From: Methylocella sp.
GTDB taxonomy: Bacteria > Pseudomonadota > Alphaproteobacteria > Rhizobiales > Beijerinckiaceae
Direction: 5' to 3'
NCBI GenBank assembly: GCA_037200525.1
Contig: JBBCGG010000001.1
Span: forward strand, 397,526 to 461,525
DNA: 64,000 bases
The notes under the pieces were generated by a model, which saw only the letters and a list, made by a program, of their open reading frames with translations, was not told the origin of the DNA and searched no databases. Each line of letters begins with the position of its first letter. Within the stretch, counting starts at the first letter, position 1. Both the position numbers and the translations under genes were made by a program. Shown here one piece after another: positions 15,929 to 24,092 of the stretch.

Positions 15929-17521
15929 TTAGTGCCGAACGATTTGTCCAAGCTCTTTCAAAGTTGAGGTGACGAGTGAAATCGATATCGCCCCGGCCTG
16001 GTCGATCTCCATCAGGTAGGCGGAGGGCAATTGGATATCCTTCGCGAGCGGCCCCTCGGCTGGATGATGCAGCGAGCCGCACGAGATAACGAGAGGTCCG
16101 CCCTTTGGATCTCCGTCGACATCATTTAAGTATCTTGCGACAAAGGGCATGTGGAGATGGCCGTTGACCGTGGCCGCTACGTTGTTGCGCCTTGCGAAGG
16201 CGAGTACATCGCCGGCATCCAGACAACGGAGATACCAGATTGCCGGTCCTCCCGATGGTAGAAGTAAATGATGATGAAGCACAACAACGGCAACATCGCC
16301 TGGCTTCCGAGCCGCCTTAAGCAGATTTTCTGCTTTGCGCAATTGGTCGGGTCCCACATATCCCAACGCGTTGGTGGCAGGTCCGGAACTCTCGCGGCCG
16401 TTGCTGTTGAGCAAGACCAGTAGTATCTGGTCGATCCGCACCACGCTCGGAAAGCCGTTTCCAACGTTTTCGGGCATCGCGATGCGCCCGAGGTTCGACA
16501 TGACTTCTTTCTCTGAGTACGAAGGCCCACGACTGGGCGCGTTATAATTGGCGAAGTGGACGTCATGATTTCCGGGGATCGCGAACACGGGAACGCACAA
16601 GCGCTTCGTAACGGATCCAACGCGCTCCCAGGCTGCCGGATCGCCGGTGTCGGTGACGTCGCCCACCAAGACTACCGCGGTGGGCTTGCTCTTCTGAACG
16701 AAATCTAACATTCGCATCAGGGTGATCTGAGACTCCACTTTGCTGAGCATGACGGGCCTACCGTGGGAAGCGACGTGAAGGTCGGAAAGGAATAGTAGCT
16801 TCGTGGCGGCGCTGGATGTCGGCGAGCTTGTGTCGTCTGCGGGGTAGCTCGCGGATATCGGATGGCTTGAAGCAAACGCTCGCCGTTCGGGCCAGATGTA
16901 GACCCACGAAACGGAAACCAAGGTCCACAAACTGCGCAAGAACTGCCTGCCCGGCTCTAGCGAGATCATTACGGATAGAAAAATGTTCCGGACCGCCCAG
17001 GGTGTGGTCGCCGCCGCAACCGTGACTTGGGCCCAGAACAGCCAATTGGGCAGCCAGGAAGGCCTATCGTGCCACAGCACGAAGGTGCACTTTGCGCTTA
17101 CGAAAAGAAAGTTCGCCAAGAGGGCGGAAAGCGCCGTGAAGAGTACGAATTGCTCCAGCTGTCTGATGGTCAGAGAAATCGCGACCAGGAGGGGTTTGGA
17201 CCAGACGTAAAGCCAGGAAGATGCAATGCTCAGGGCCGCGATCGCCGTGATCCCGGCAATTGCTTCGGGGGCGCCGATCTCGGAGAGATTTCGGCACAAC
17301 CAGGAGAACTGGACGAAGTAGTTATCGTAGTCAGTAGGGAACAGAAAGGTGATGGCGAGCAACAGAGCGTACCATCGCGTGACCGACAGGGCGAGATTCG
17401 TCGCGAAGCCCTGCTCGTAGTTAATCGGCTTATCCGCATTGATCCCTATACGCAAAAAAGAGATCACGAGCATGAGCACGGCAACGGGTATCCATCGCCA
17501 CGAAGGAATCCAATCCATCAT
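15929..17521 (-). CDS. Membrane-anchored metallophosphoesterase
   Basis: The 530-residue protein has an N-terminal region with about five hydrophobic spans (residues 10-210) and a C-terminal calcineurin-type phosphoesterase. All metal motifs are present: SDLHV (Asp247, His249), GDVTD (287-291), GNHD (317-320), LHHHL and NGHLHM. It probably hydrolyses a phosphoester at the membrane, but the substrate is unknown; class III cyclic-nucleotide-type enzymes are one option. It is single, with no operon partner. Although it lies between decayed mobile-element remnants, the frame is intact. The start at 17521 (MMDWIPSW) leads directly into the first span. Confidence 0.82.
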   Translation of the reverse strand: MMDWIPSWRWIPVAVLMLVISFLRIGINADKPINYEQGFATNLALSVTRWYALLLAITFLFPTDYDNYFVQFSWLCRNLSEIGAPEAIAGITAIAALSIASSWLYVWSKPLLVAISLTIRQLEQFVLFTALSALLANFLFVSAKCTFVLWHDRPSWLPNWLFWAQVTVAAATTPWAVRNIFLSVMISLEPGRQFLRSLWTLVSVSWVYIWPERRAFASSHPISASYPADDTSSPTSSAATKLLFLSDLHVASHGRPVMLSKVESQITLMRMLDFVQKSKPTAVVLVGDVTDTGDPAAWERVGSVTKRLCVPVFAIPGNHDVHFANYNAPSRGPSYSEKEVMSNLGRIAMPENVGNGFPSVVRIDQILLVLLNSNGRESSGPATNALGYVGPDQLRKAENLLKAARKPGDVAVVVLHHHLLLPSGGPAIWYLRCLDAGDVLAFARRNNVAATVNGHLHMPFVARYLNDVDGDPKGGPLVISCGSLHHPAEGPLAKDIQLPSAYLMEIDQAGAISISLVTSTLKELGQIVRH

Positions 17522-18606
17522 CTTTCGGTTGTCCGTATCAGAAGCGATCGCAAGCGGCGATGAATGGCCGCGACGGACCTTATCCGATCGAGGCTCACGG
17601 TCGCCTCGCCGGCATGTTTGACTTCAGTATTAAACCGACATCGGCATTTGATCTGACAGCGCAGCCCGTCGACACAACAGCATCGGCGGCAGCGGAGGAG
17701 TTTCCGTTGAGGGTCCAACCGAACGCCTTTGAAAACAGCAGTTCTCCGTAGTTCTCCCCGTCGGGTTGTTCGCGCTGCGTACCACCTCGCGCCGACGAAG
17801 TTCCGCGAGCACATGCCGTGCAATTCGAGGAGCCTGGAAATCGGAGCATCTTTCAGGTCCGGGAGCATAGCGGGATTCGGCTCCGCATTCGAACCGGAGA
17901 AATTACATCGCACAAACAATGACATAGGAGTGCCCAGTTTCATCCTGTCGGGCGCGCCAACAATTTCAAATACTTATGTGGGCTTCGCGTGGACGGCATT
18001 TTTCCACACGGGGCAATATCCGGGGCAACAGAAATCATTAAATTTCGTTAAGGCTTGCCGGATGCTACGCACGCTTCCCTCCAGTGCGGCCCAGTTCCTG
18101 AGTCTACCGGCGCCTGTCTAGTCCCAAACAGACAGGACACGCTTCGGCTGGGAAGCGCCGTCGCGGCTCATCGGCTCGATCAAATCATTGAACGCTTCCG
18201 GCGGTTGGCGAAAAACAAAGCATCAGCTTCAGTCAGCAGATATGACCGTTATGATATAACATAATATGCTTGAGTAAAAGCAATTCGCAGCGGGGACAAA
18301 GATTACAAACGTAACATATTTCCCTTGGTGGTGACATTTCTGGGTAGCATCCTTCCTCCGAAAGCTACGTTCGGCGTAGAGCGTTTGTTTCAATAAAAAT
18401 ACAATAGAATTTAAGCCAGCCAGTTATCGATGCTGCCAATGCAACTCTTGCTGCTGCGATCTGTGCAGGTGCTGCGGCATTTTTACACTGTGTATCCATT
18501 TGGCCACAATGACCGAGATTCTCACTTACGTGAAGTTGAAGTGACGACCATTGTTTCTTAACTTGAATTGGTTCAGTGGTGAGTCGGGATCTACTAAGGA
18601 GAAATT
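17522..18606. other. 1.1-kb non-coding gap with repeat copy C and an AT-rich porin leader
   Basis: No frame has codon bias or family resemblance. Repeat copy C lies at 17899-17960. From about 18240 to 18600 the sequence becomes AT-rich, as is common upstream of strongly expressed outer-membrane genes; I cannot fix a promoter within it. Confidence 0.55.
17899..17960 (+). repeat. Dispersed repeat, copy C
   Basis: The block reads ACAATGACATA, GTGCCCAGTTTCATCCTGTC, GGGCGCGCCAA, in the same orientation as copies A and B. It stands alone here, with no recombinase frame attached. Confidence 0.7.
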
Positions 18607-19362
18607 ATGTTCAGACGTATTTTACTAGCTTCAGTCGGCGCCGTGGCGCTAGCGAGCTCCGCTCTTGCAGCCGATCTTCCGTCGCGTGCGCCGCCGCCAG
18701 TCTATCTGCCGCCGGCGCCGATCTTCACCTGGACCGGCATCTATATCGGCGGTCAGGTCGGATACGCCTGGGGAAATCAAAACATCAGCTCCAGCAGCCC
18801 CTTCGGTTTCGATAGCTTCAGTTCAAACAATGATGGGGTCATCGGCGGCGCGCATGTCGGCTATAACCTTCAGCTGAGCCAGTTCGTCATTGGTCTCGAA
18901 GGCAGCGTCGATGGCTCGAGCCTGAACAAGAGCATTACCCGCGGGGGATTCGTACCAGTCACCTATAGCGCCAACCTCGGCGTTCAAGGTTCCGTCCGCG
19001 GCCGCGTCGGCTATGCCTGGGATCGCGTTTTGTTGTACGCCACCGGCGGCGTCGCCTTTGGTGGAGTCGACAGCAGCATTTCGTCTCCATTTGGCTTCGA
19101 CAGCGCGTCGTCCACCCGCGTCGGCTGGACAGTCGGCGGCGGTCTGGAATATGCCATCACCAACAATTGGTCGATCCGGGCCGAATATCGCTATACCGAT
19201 TTCGGTCACTCCTCGATCTTCGCGTCCAATTCATTCAACGAACCCGGTATCGGCGGCGGCGGTTTCTCCAATCGCCACATCGTCGAGAACCAGGTGCAGG
19301 TTGGCTTCAGCTACAAGTTCGACACGTTTGCGCCGCCCGCGCCGATTGTCGCCAAGTACTGA
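18607..19362 (+). CDS. Omp25/RopB-type outer-membrane beta-barrel protein
   Basis: This 251-residue small porin belongs to the family abundant in Hyphomicrobiales outer membranes. It has a cleavable signal peptide (ASSALAA, cut near residue 22), a proline-rich linker, then an eight-strand barrel with the family motifs WTGIYIGGQVGYAWG, RGRVGYAWDR and AEYRYTDFG, ending in GFSYKF plus a short tail. An AAGGAG ribosome-binding site lies 6-7 bases before the ATG. It is monocistronic, with a hairpin following. It probably serves as a structural envelope protein; specific transport is not shown. Confidence 0.93.
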   Translation: MFRRILLASVGAVALASSALAADLPSRAPPPVYLPPAPIFTWTGIYIGGQVGYAWGNQNISSSSPFGFDSFSSNNDGVIGGAHVGYNLQLSQFVIGLEGSVDGSSLNKSITRGGFVPVTYSANLGVQGSVRGRVGYAWDRVLLYATGGVAFGGVDSSISSPFGFDSASSTRVGWTVGGGLEYAITNNWSIRAEYRYTDFGHSSIFASNSFNEPGIGGGGFSNRHIVENQVQVGFSYKFDTFAPPAPIVAKY

Positions 19363-19398
19363 GATCTAGATCGTTGTCTTTTCTTCAGGGGAAGCAGG

Positions 19399-19425
19399 AA
19401 GGCTCGGCCGAAATGGCGGAGCCTT
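19399..19425 (+). terminator. Probable terminator after the porin gene
   Basis: AAGGCTC at 19399-19405 pairs with GAGCCTT at 19419-19425 around a GC-rich partly paired loop, followed by CTTAT. The U-tract is short, so termination may be partial. Confidence 0.6.
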
Positions 19426-19816
19426 CTTATCTGAAGCTCTTGGGCGTTTCTTCCCCGTTGGTTTGACCAGGGTCAAGTTTCGCACTGGTCAAAAAAGGCG
19501 AGGTCTCCAAAGCCCCGCCGAGAGCCGGGCCGTTTCGCCACCCCCTTGAGCTTCTCCTTTCAGGTTATTCGAGGCCCAACGATCGAGACCGGTAGCTTTT
19601 GTACGGCTGCCCCCGCCGCTCTCTCCGGGCCGGCGGGGGTTCTCGTTCAAAGAGCTCGATTCTCAACGTGGCCCGCGTGCTCGTTCCCGCGCCGCACCTT
19701 CTGTCTGCTGAGCATTAGCGCCAGGTACGCGTCCGTTCGAGGTCATCCGTGATCCGAGAGGCCGGAGCCAATGAGCCCATGATAGGTTGCATCCGAACTG
19801 CCTCTGTTGTGATGGG
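19426..19816. other. 391-bp gap with one strong hairpin
   Basis: No gene is supported. A perfect 9-bp stem, CCCCCGCCG at 19610-19618 with CGGCGGGGG at 19631-19639, could terminate transcription from either side, but neither arm is followed by a clear U-run. Confidence 0.45.
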
Positions 19817-20092
19817 CTATGAATCTAGCGACGGGAGCAGTTCGCGATTCAACAGGCTTTCAAGTTCGCCGTCGGCGGCTTTTCTCCGATTCTGTTCCAC
19901 GTTTTCGACGTAGAAAGCCAGGAGCAGGGACAGAACGCCGCTACCGATCCAAAAGTAATCTAACCACGGCGCCGGATCGTCGGGTGGCCCTTCCGACCAT
20001 CCTCCAAGGTCGAATAGCCCCGCAGCGATGCTCAAGATGAAAAAGAGGGTCGACGCGACCTCTAAGATTGCAGCTGCACCGAAATATGGCAT
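19817..20092 (-). CDS. Small two-span membrane protein, hypothetical
   Basis: I do not recognise a family. From the ATG at 20092 the product is 91 residues with two hydrophobic segments (AAAILEVASTLFFILSIAAG and WIGSGVLSLLLAFYV) and a charged C-terminus (EQNRRKAADGE). A longer frame to 20260 exists, but its extra residues are basic and non-hydrophobic, and a purine-rich AAGGGACAGG stretch precedes 20092. It is divergent from the AraC regulator at 20313. Confidence 0.5.
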   Translation of the reverse strand: MPYFGAAAILEVASTLFFILSIAAGLFDLGGWSEGPPDDPAPWLDYFWIGSGVLSLLLAFYVENVEQNRRKAADGELESLLNRELLPSLDS

Positions 20093-20312
20093 GGCCTGTC
20101 CCTTCGATTTCCTTCGATTTTGCAACCTACCGTTGTCGGAAATTTGCACTCGCAGCGTTATCGCGGTTTGCCTTTCAAAGGTCGTTTCTTGCCCACCTCT
20201 CGGGCGGCTGTAGAGCTTCCCAAAAGATGGCGGCAAGTTGCGCGCGAAATCCGCAGCCATACTTTCAGCGAAATCCTGAGCGAATTCCGTTTAAGGATCG
20301 AAAGGGCGTTCA

Positions 20313-21221
20313 ATGGAGATAAACGACGGTGGCGCGAAATACGGAGACGTCACCAGTCACGTGCTATCGTCGTCGTCCAGGCGGGAGTGGTCCGGCCTGT
20401 ACACCGAATTAAGAGCGCACAGCGATTTTTACCTTCCGTCGTTCGTTCAAAAGACGACGGAAGTCGCCCTGCTACTCCGAGGCGGTGGCAAGGTCACGCA
20501 CCGCATTAATGGCGACCTGCACAAAACCAGCGGTGCTCCCGGTGTAATTTGGCTGTTTGGCGACAAGGCGTCAGTCGATTTCCTCCATGCATCTCACGCA
20601 TTCTCGGGAGGCTCACAGGTCATTCACCTCTACCTCAACCCCGAGCTTTTTTCGTCCCAAGCTCTTGGCGACGCAGCCGATGAATCACTCGAAGCAGATC
20701 TCAAATCCTTCGGCGGATTCCGCGATCCGCTCATCGAGCAGATCGGCCGCGCGATCGTCGCGGAAATGGAAGCCGAAACCTCGTCCGGAAAACTCTTCGT
20801 CGAAGCGCTGACCAGCACGCTCGCGGCGCGCCTGCTGCATAGCTACACATGGTCAGCAGGCGATCGCTCACCCGCGCTCAGCGTCCCTAAAGGACTCGAC
20901 AGCCAGCGCCTGCGCAGAGTGTTGGATTTCATCGAAGCCAACCTGGAGGGCGACCTCACCATAGAGCGGATGGCGTCGATAGCGTGCCTCAGCCGCTTCT
21001 ACTTCGCCCGCGCATTCAAGGCATCCACTGGTCAATCGCCCCACCAGTATGTCAGCGTCCGACGCCTGGAACGCGCTAAATCGCTCATTCTCGGCGCCGA
21101 CCGCTCGCTAGCCGACATTGCCGATAGCCTGAACTTTTCTTCCCACGCTAATTTCACCAGGGCCTTCCGCCGCATCGTCGGCCAGACTCCCTCTCAGTTT
21201 CGTCGAAGCGGCCTCGCCTGA
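20313..21221 (+). CDS. AraC-family transcriptional regulator
   Basis: This is a 302-residue regulator. The C-terminal about 100 residues hold the double helix-turn-helix of AraC/XylS proteins (IERMASIACLSRFYFARAFKASTGQSP, then SLADIADSLNFSSHANFTRAFRRIVGQTP). The N-terminal 180 residues are a ligand-binding, cupin-like region with HRING and a valine/leucine core. The effector is unknown. Possible targets are the divergent small membrane gene or the gene itself. A weak AATGGAG stretch covers the start. Confidence 0.9.
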   Translation: MEINDGGAKYGDVTSHVLSSSSRREWSGLYTELRAHSDFYLPSFVQKTTEVALLLRGGGKVTHRINGDLHKTSGAPGVIWLFGDKASVDFLHASHAFSGGSQVIHLYLNPELFSSQALGDAADESLEADLKSFGGFRDPLIEQIGRAIVAEMEAETSSGKLFVEALTSTLAARLLHSYTWSAGDRSPALSVPKGLDSQRLRRVLDFIEANLEGDLTIERMASIACLSRFYFARAFKASTGQSPHQYVSVRRLERAKSLILGADRSLADIADSLNFSSHANFTRAFRRIVGQTPSQFRRSGLA

Positions 21222-21408
21222 TCGCTGCTGAAAATTAGCGCCAGCTGCCGTCCTTTCGAGGTCATGGCGACCCAAATCCGAATGCGCGCCCATAGCGTGC
21301 GGTGCAGCGATAGGGCTACGCAGTCTCCTCTTTCACGGCGGCGAACGCCGTGCTCAGCGCGGCCGGGGAATTCTAAGACCGAGCTCGTGGCCGATGCCAC
21401 TGGCAGAA

Positions 21409-21660
21409 TTAACAGTTGCTGCAAATTCTGTTTTCAAGATGCTCGTCTCGATCGCGGATCGTGCGATGCGTGAGCGTTGGGGCCTTGGAGTCCCCACGGC
21501 GCGGCGTAGTCGCGTCCGCCGCGGCCAAATACTCTAGCTTCATTGATTCTTCAGCGCTTTGATAGGAAGGAGGGACCGCAGGCGCAGTCGTAGTTGTTTC
21601 CGCATGAGCTGACGCGCTCACTATAATGCCCATGAGGACCAATAGGTTGATTTTGGCCAT
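21409..21660 (-). CDS. Small exported protein, hypothetical
   Basis: The 83-residue product begins with a clear signal peptide (LLVLMGIIVSASAHA, cleavage near residue 20). The mature part is about 63 residues, threonine/proline-rich, with two cysteines in the C-terminal CSNC. A good ribosome-binding site (AGGAGA) lies before the ATG. No family is recognised. The CxxC-like ending could bind metal or form a disulfide; that is speculation. Confidence 0.55.
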   Translation of the reverse strand: MAKINLLVLMGIIVSASAHAETTTTAPAVPPSYQSAEESMKLEYLAAADATTPRRGDSKAPTLTHRTIRDRDEHLENRICSNC

Positions 21661-22033
21661 GGCCTTCTCCTGTCCTGTGGTTTTTGACCAGGGGAAGGTG
21701 CAGAGATCGGGTTACGGCGCGATTTCAGCGTTGGAGAATAGCGTTACAGCGATAACGCTCACTTGATGCGCCGCCGTCGCATTCGCCGACCGACGCGTCT
21801 TCGAGGGCGTTGGAGATGTCTGTGCCGATCTGACTAAGACTGCGTCATCGGTGGCAGCCCTCCCCGGGATGCTGTTCCGCGGAGACGCATCGCTACAGCT
21901 GCGAGGGCGTCAGCCAAGACGAACTGACGGTGGTAGTTGCGACTTCGCCGGAGTGACGCTAACGGCGTCCCACAAAATGTCGGCGCGCGCCCCCTCAAAA
22001 CGCCGGGCGAACGGCGAGGAATGGGTCTGGGCC
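21661..22033. other. 373-bp gap, nothing recognised
   Basis: Several short frames overlap here on both strands, none with a ribosome-binding site plus a recognisable product. Confidence 0.4.
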
Positions 22034-22243
22034 TTAATCGACCGGTCTTCCCCGTCGAGCCGCCGCGCATAGAAAATCGAGCTCGCCACGCAAAAAGCAG
22101 TCATCAAGGGGACTGTTCCGCCGAGGAATCTGGTCGGCTGAACGCATCTCCCCTTCTATAGATACCCAGCTCCTGTGCCGCCCTGAACTCGCAAGTTCTC
22201 GCGCGCGCCTGACCACCCGCTGACGCTCAACGGCCGTGCGCAT
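22034..22243 (-). CDS. Small basic hypothetical protein
   Basis: The 69-residue frame starts behind a near-ideal AAGGAGG ribosome-binding site about nine bases before the ATG. Its first half (RARELASSGRHRSWVSIE) resembles short arginine-rich proteins common in alphaproteobacteria; the second half resembles nothing I know and may be shifted. The strong translation signal is the main evidence. Confidence 0.45.
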   Translation of the reverse strand: MRTAVERQRVVRRARELASSGRHRSWVSIEGEMRSADQIPRRNSPLDDCFLRGELDFLCAAARRGRPVD

Positions 22244-22434
22244 CTGCTCACCCTCCTTGTGGTGATTACATTGGCGTTAACGCAATTCCCCTCAATGCAG
22301 ATGCGCTAGATCCGGATTTTTTTGCTGTGAATTCCAGCGTCGTTTGCCGCCATTTGCTGGCGGGCGATCGCTCCGCCACGCCAATCTCCACGCAGGATCG
22401 GCGGGATGCATTTTTCGCCGTCTGACTGGCCCAG

Positions 22435-22644
22435 CTAACGCTTCTGCAAGCGAAACTCCTTGCCAGTCAGGCCAGGCAGCACGCGACTGAGGTTCGAGTC
22501 ATCGATCTCGGCCGCCGAACCTTTAATTGGATAGCCATCGATTATGTCCCGAATGGCTTCGAGCGTGCCCATCCGCGTGCTGTAAAGGTAGCAGCTCTTG
22601 ATTGGGCTCCATTTTTTATATCGATAGACGGTAATTTTGGCCAT
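22435..22644 (-). CDS. Small hypothetical protein
   Basis: From the ATG at 22644 (MAKITVYRYKKW) the product is 69 residues, soluble, with a regular alpha/beta look and a basic C-terminus (GKEFRLQKR). The longer frame to 22710 lacks a ribosome-binding site. Short proteins of this kind, starting MAKITVY, occur in several Rhizobiales genomes as hypothetical genes. Function unknown. Confidence 0.55.
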   Translation of the reverse strand: MAKITVYRYKKWSPIKSCYLYSTRMGTLEAIRDIIDGYPIKGSAAEIDDSNLSRVLPGLTGKEFRLQKR

Positions 22645-22849
22645 GGCCCGCACCGAGCTTCGGTTGCTCCACCCCGTTTCAGAGGATACGGCGTTTACTT
22701 CAGGTTGCAATAAATTTTTTGCGTAAAAACTATTATCTTTGGTTGTAATATCAAAAGATATTTTCCGCCCGAGTTTTACGGTTCGGATCGGCCATTTGCG
22801 CGAGCGCGAGCGGCCAAATCTCCCGTTCGGCCTGAGCTAAAGGGAACAT

Positions 22850-23881
22850 TCAGTTAAGAGGCGCAGCTGAATTTGGCGGCTTCGACGACGCTGTGGCGCG
22901 CGGAGAGGATTGCGGGTCGATCTGCACGGTGCCGGTCATGCCGGCGACCAGCGGCACATCGCTCGGCGGTTTATCAATCCGGATATGCACCGGCACGCGT
23001 TGCGCCAAACGCACCCAAGTGAAAATCGGGTTGACCGAAGCAAGACCAGCCGAATCCGGATCGACATTTGCATTGCTGATGCCGCGAGCGATGCCGTCGA
23101 CATGGCCAAGCATGACCTCATTGGAGCCCAACAGCTTGATTTTGGCCGGGTCGCCATCGCGGATCGACCGGAGATTTGTCTCCTCGAAATAGCCATCGAC
23201 CCAGAATGAATCGGCGTCGATAACCGAAATCGTCGTCTCTCCGACTTTGGCGTAATTGCCGAGCTGCGCGAGAAGATTGGTTACGTAGCCGTTGACCGGA
23301 GAGCGGATCCGCGTCCGCTCGAGGTTGACCTTGGCGCGGTCCAAGTTGGCCAACGCCTGCTGATAGACGGCCTGGGCGCTCAACGCGTTGCTGGCGTAGA
23401 TCTGCTGCTCTTCGACCGAGGTGGACAGCGTCGTTAACTTCTCGCGGCGCGCCGCCTCCGTGCGTTTGTTTTGCCACTCTGCATTGGCCTGATCCAACGC
23501 CGCCTGCTCCAACTGAACCGCTATGGTGTAGTCGGTCGGGTCGATCACCATCAAGAGGTCATTCTTATGCACGAACTGATTGTCGGACACTGGAAGTTCG
23601 ACAATGCGTCCGGCCACTTCAGGCGCGATCGTCACGACATAGACCCGCACTCTGCCATCGCGCGTCCAAGGCGTCGTCATATAGGCCTGCCACATTGCAT
23701 AGCCCAGCGCGCTGGCGAGCGCGACGACGCAGAACGTTATTAGAACAGGAACGACGCGCCGATGCGCCTTCGTCGCGTTGTGGGCCGGGGCGCCATCGCG
23801 AACGCTTGCTTTGGGCGAGGCCCCGCCGCGGCCGTCGCCGTCTGTCGTCATCGGATCAGATCTCAAATTTACATCGGCCAT
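22850..23881 (-). CDS. HlyD-family membrane-fusion protein (AaeA/EmrA type)
   Basis: This is the periplasmic adaptor of an efflux system. It has a short cytoplasmic N-terminus, one membrane anchor (VPVLITFCVVALASALGYAM), a biotinyl-lipoyl-like half (VAPEVAGRIVELPVSDNQFV), a coiled-coil hairpin, and a beta-barrel segment (RIRSPVNGYVTNLLAQLGNY). The ATG at 23881 is chosen over one 15 codons upstream, which would overlap DUF1656 far more. It is the third gene of the FUSC-DUF1656-HlyD operon, which matches the aaeBXA layout for aromatic carboxylate export. Confidence 0.88.
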   Translation of the reverse strand: MADVNLRSDPMTTDGDGRGGASPKASVRDGAPAHNATKAHRRVVPVLITFCVVALASALGYAMWQAYMTTPWTRDGRVRVYVVTIAPEVAGRIVELPVSDNQFVHKNDLLMVIDPTDYTIAVQLEQAALDQANAEWQNKRTEAARREKLTTLSTSVEEQQIYASNALSAQAVYQQALANLDRAKVNLERTRIRSPVNGYVTNLLAQLGNYAKVGETTISVIDADSFWVDGYFEETNLRSIRDGDPAKIKLLGSNEVMLGHVDGIARGISNANVDPDSAGLASVNPIFTWVRLAQRVPVHIRIDKPPSDVPLVAGMTGTVQIDPQSSPRATASSKPPNSAAPLN

Positions 23882-23888
23882 CGTAGTT

Positions 23889-24092
23889 TCAACGGGCGAC
23901 CAACAGGACGATAGACGAAAGCACAATCATGTAGACCGCGAACATGAACAAAGCAGGATGCCACACATGTGGCAACAGGCCGAAATGGTCCGCTATGTGC
24001 TGCAGCGGAACAAAAATGAGCCAAGCCGCCGCTATCATAATCGAGATCGGCGCGACGCAGACGCCGAATAAATCGATCTCGGTGAATTTCAT
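23889..24092 (-). CDS. DUF1656 two-span membrane protein (AaeX-like)
   Basis: This 67-residue inner-membrane protein has two spans (ISIMIAAAWLIFVPL and PALFMFAVYMIVLSSIVLLV) and the DUF1656 opening EIDLFGV. Such proteins sit between FUSC permeases and HlyD adaptors; their role in efflux is unclear. The ATG at 24092 has a GGAGC ribosome-binding site and overlaps the FUSC stop (ATGA), which settles the start. Confidence 0.88.
   Translation of the reverse strand: MKFTEIDLFGVCVAPISIMIAAAWLIFVPLQHIADHFGLLPHVWHPALFMFAVYMIVLSSIVLLVAR

Noticed and set aside
17518-17943. Minus-strand frame reading through repeat copy C
   Set aside because: It starts inside a dispersed repeat and shows no family resemblance or ribosome-binding site.
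19610-19639. Strong hairpin as a terminator or small RNA
   Set aside because: The stem is perfect, but there is no U-run and no adjacent gene end or promoter to support either role.
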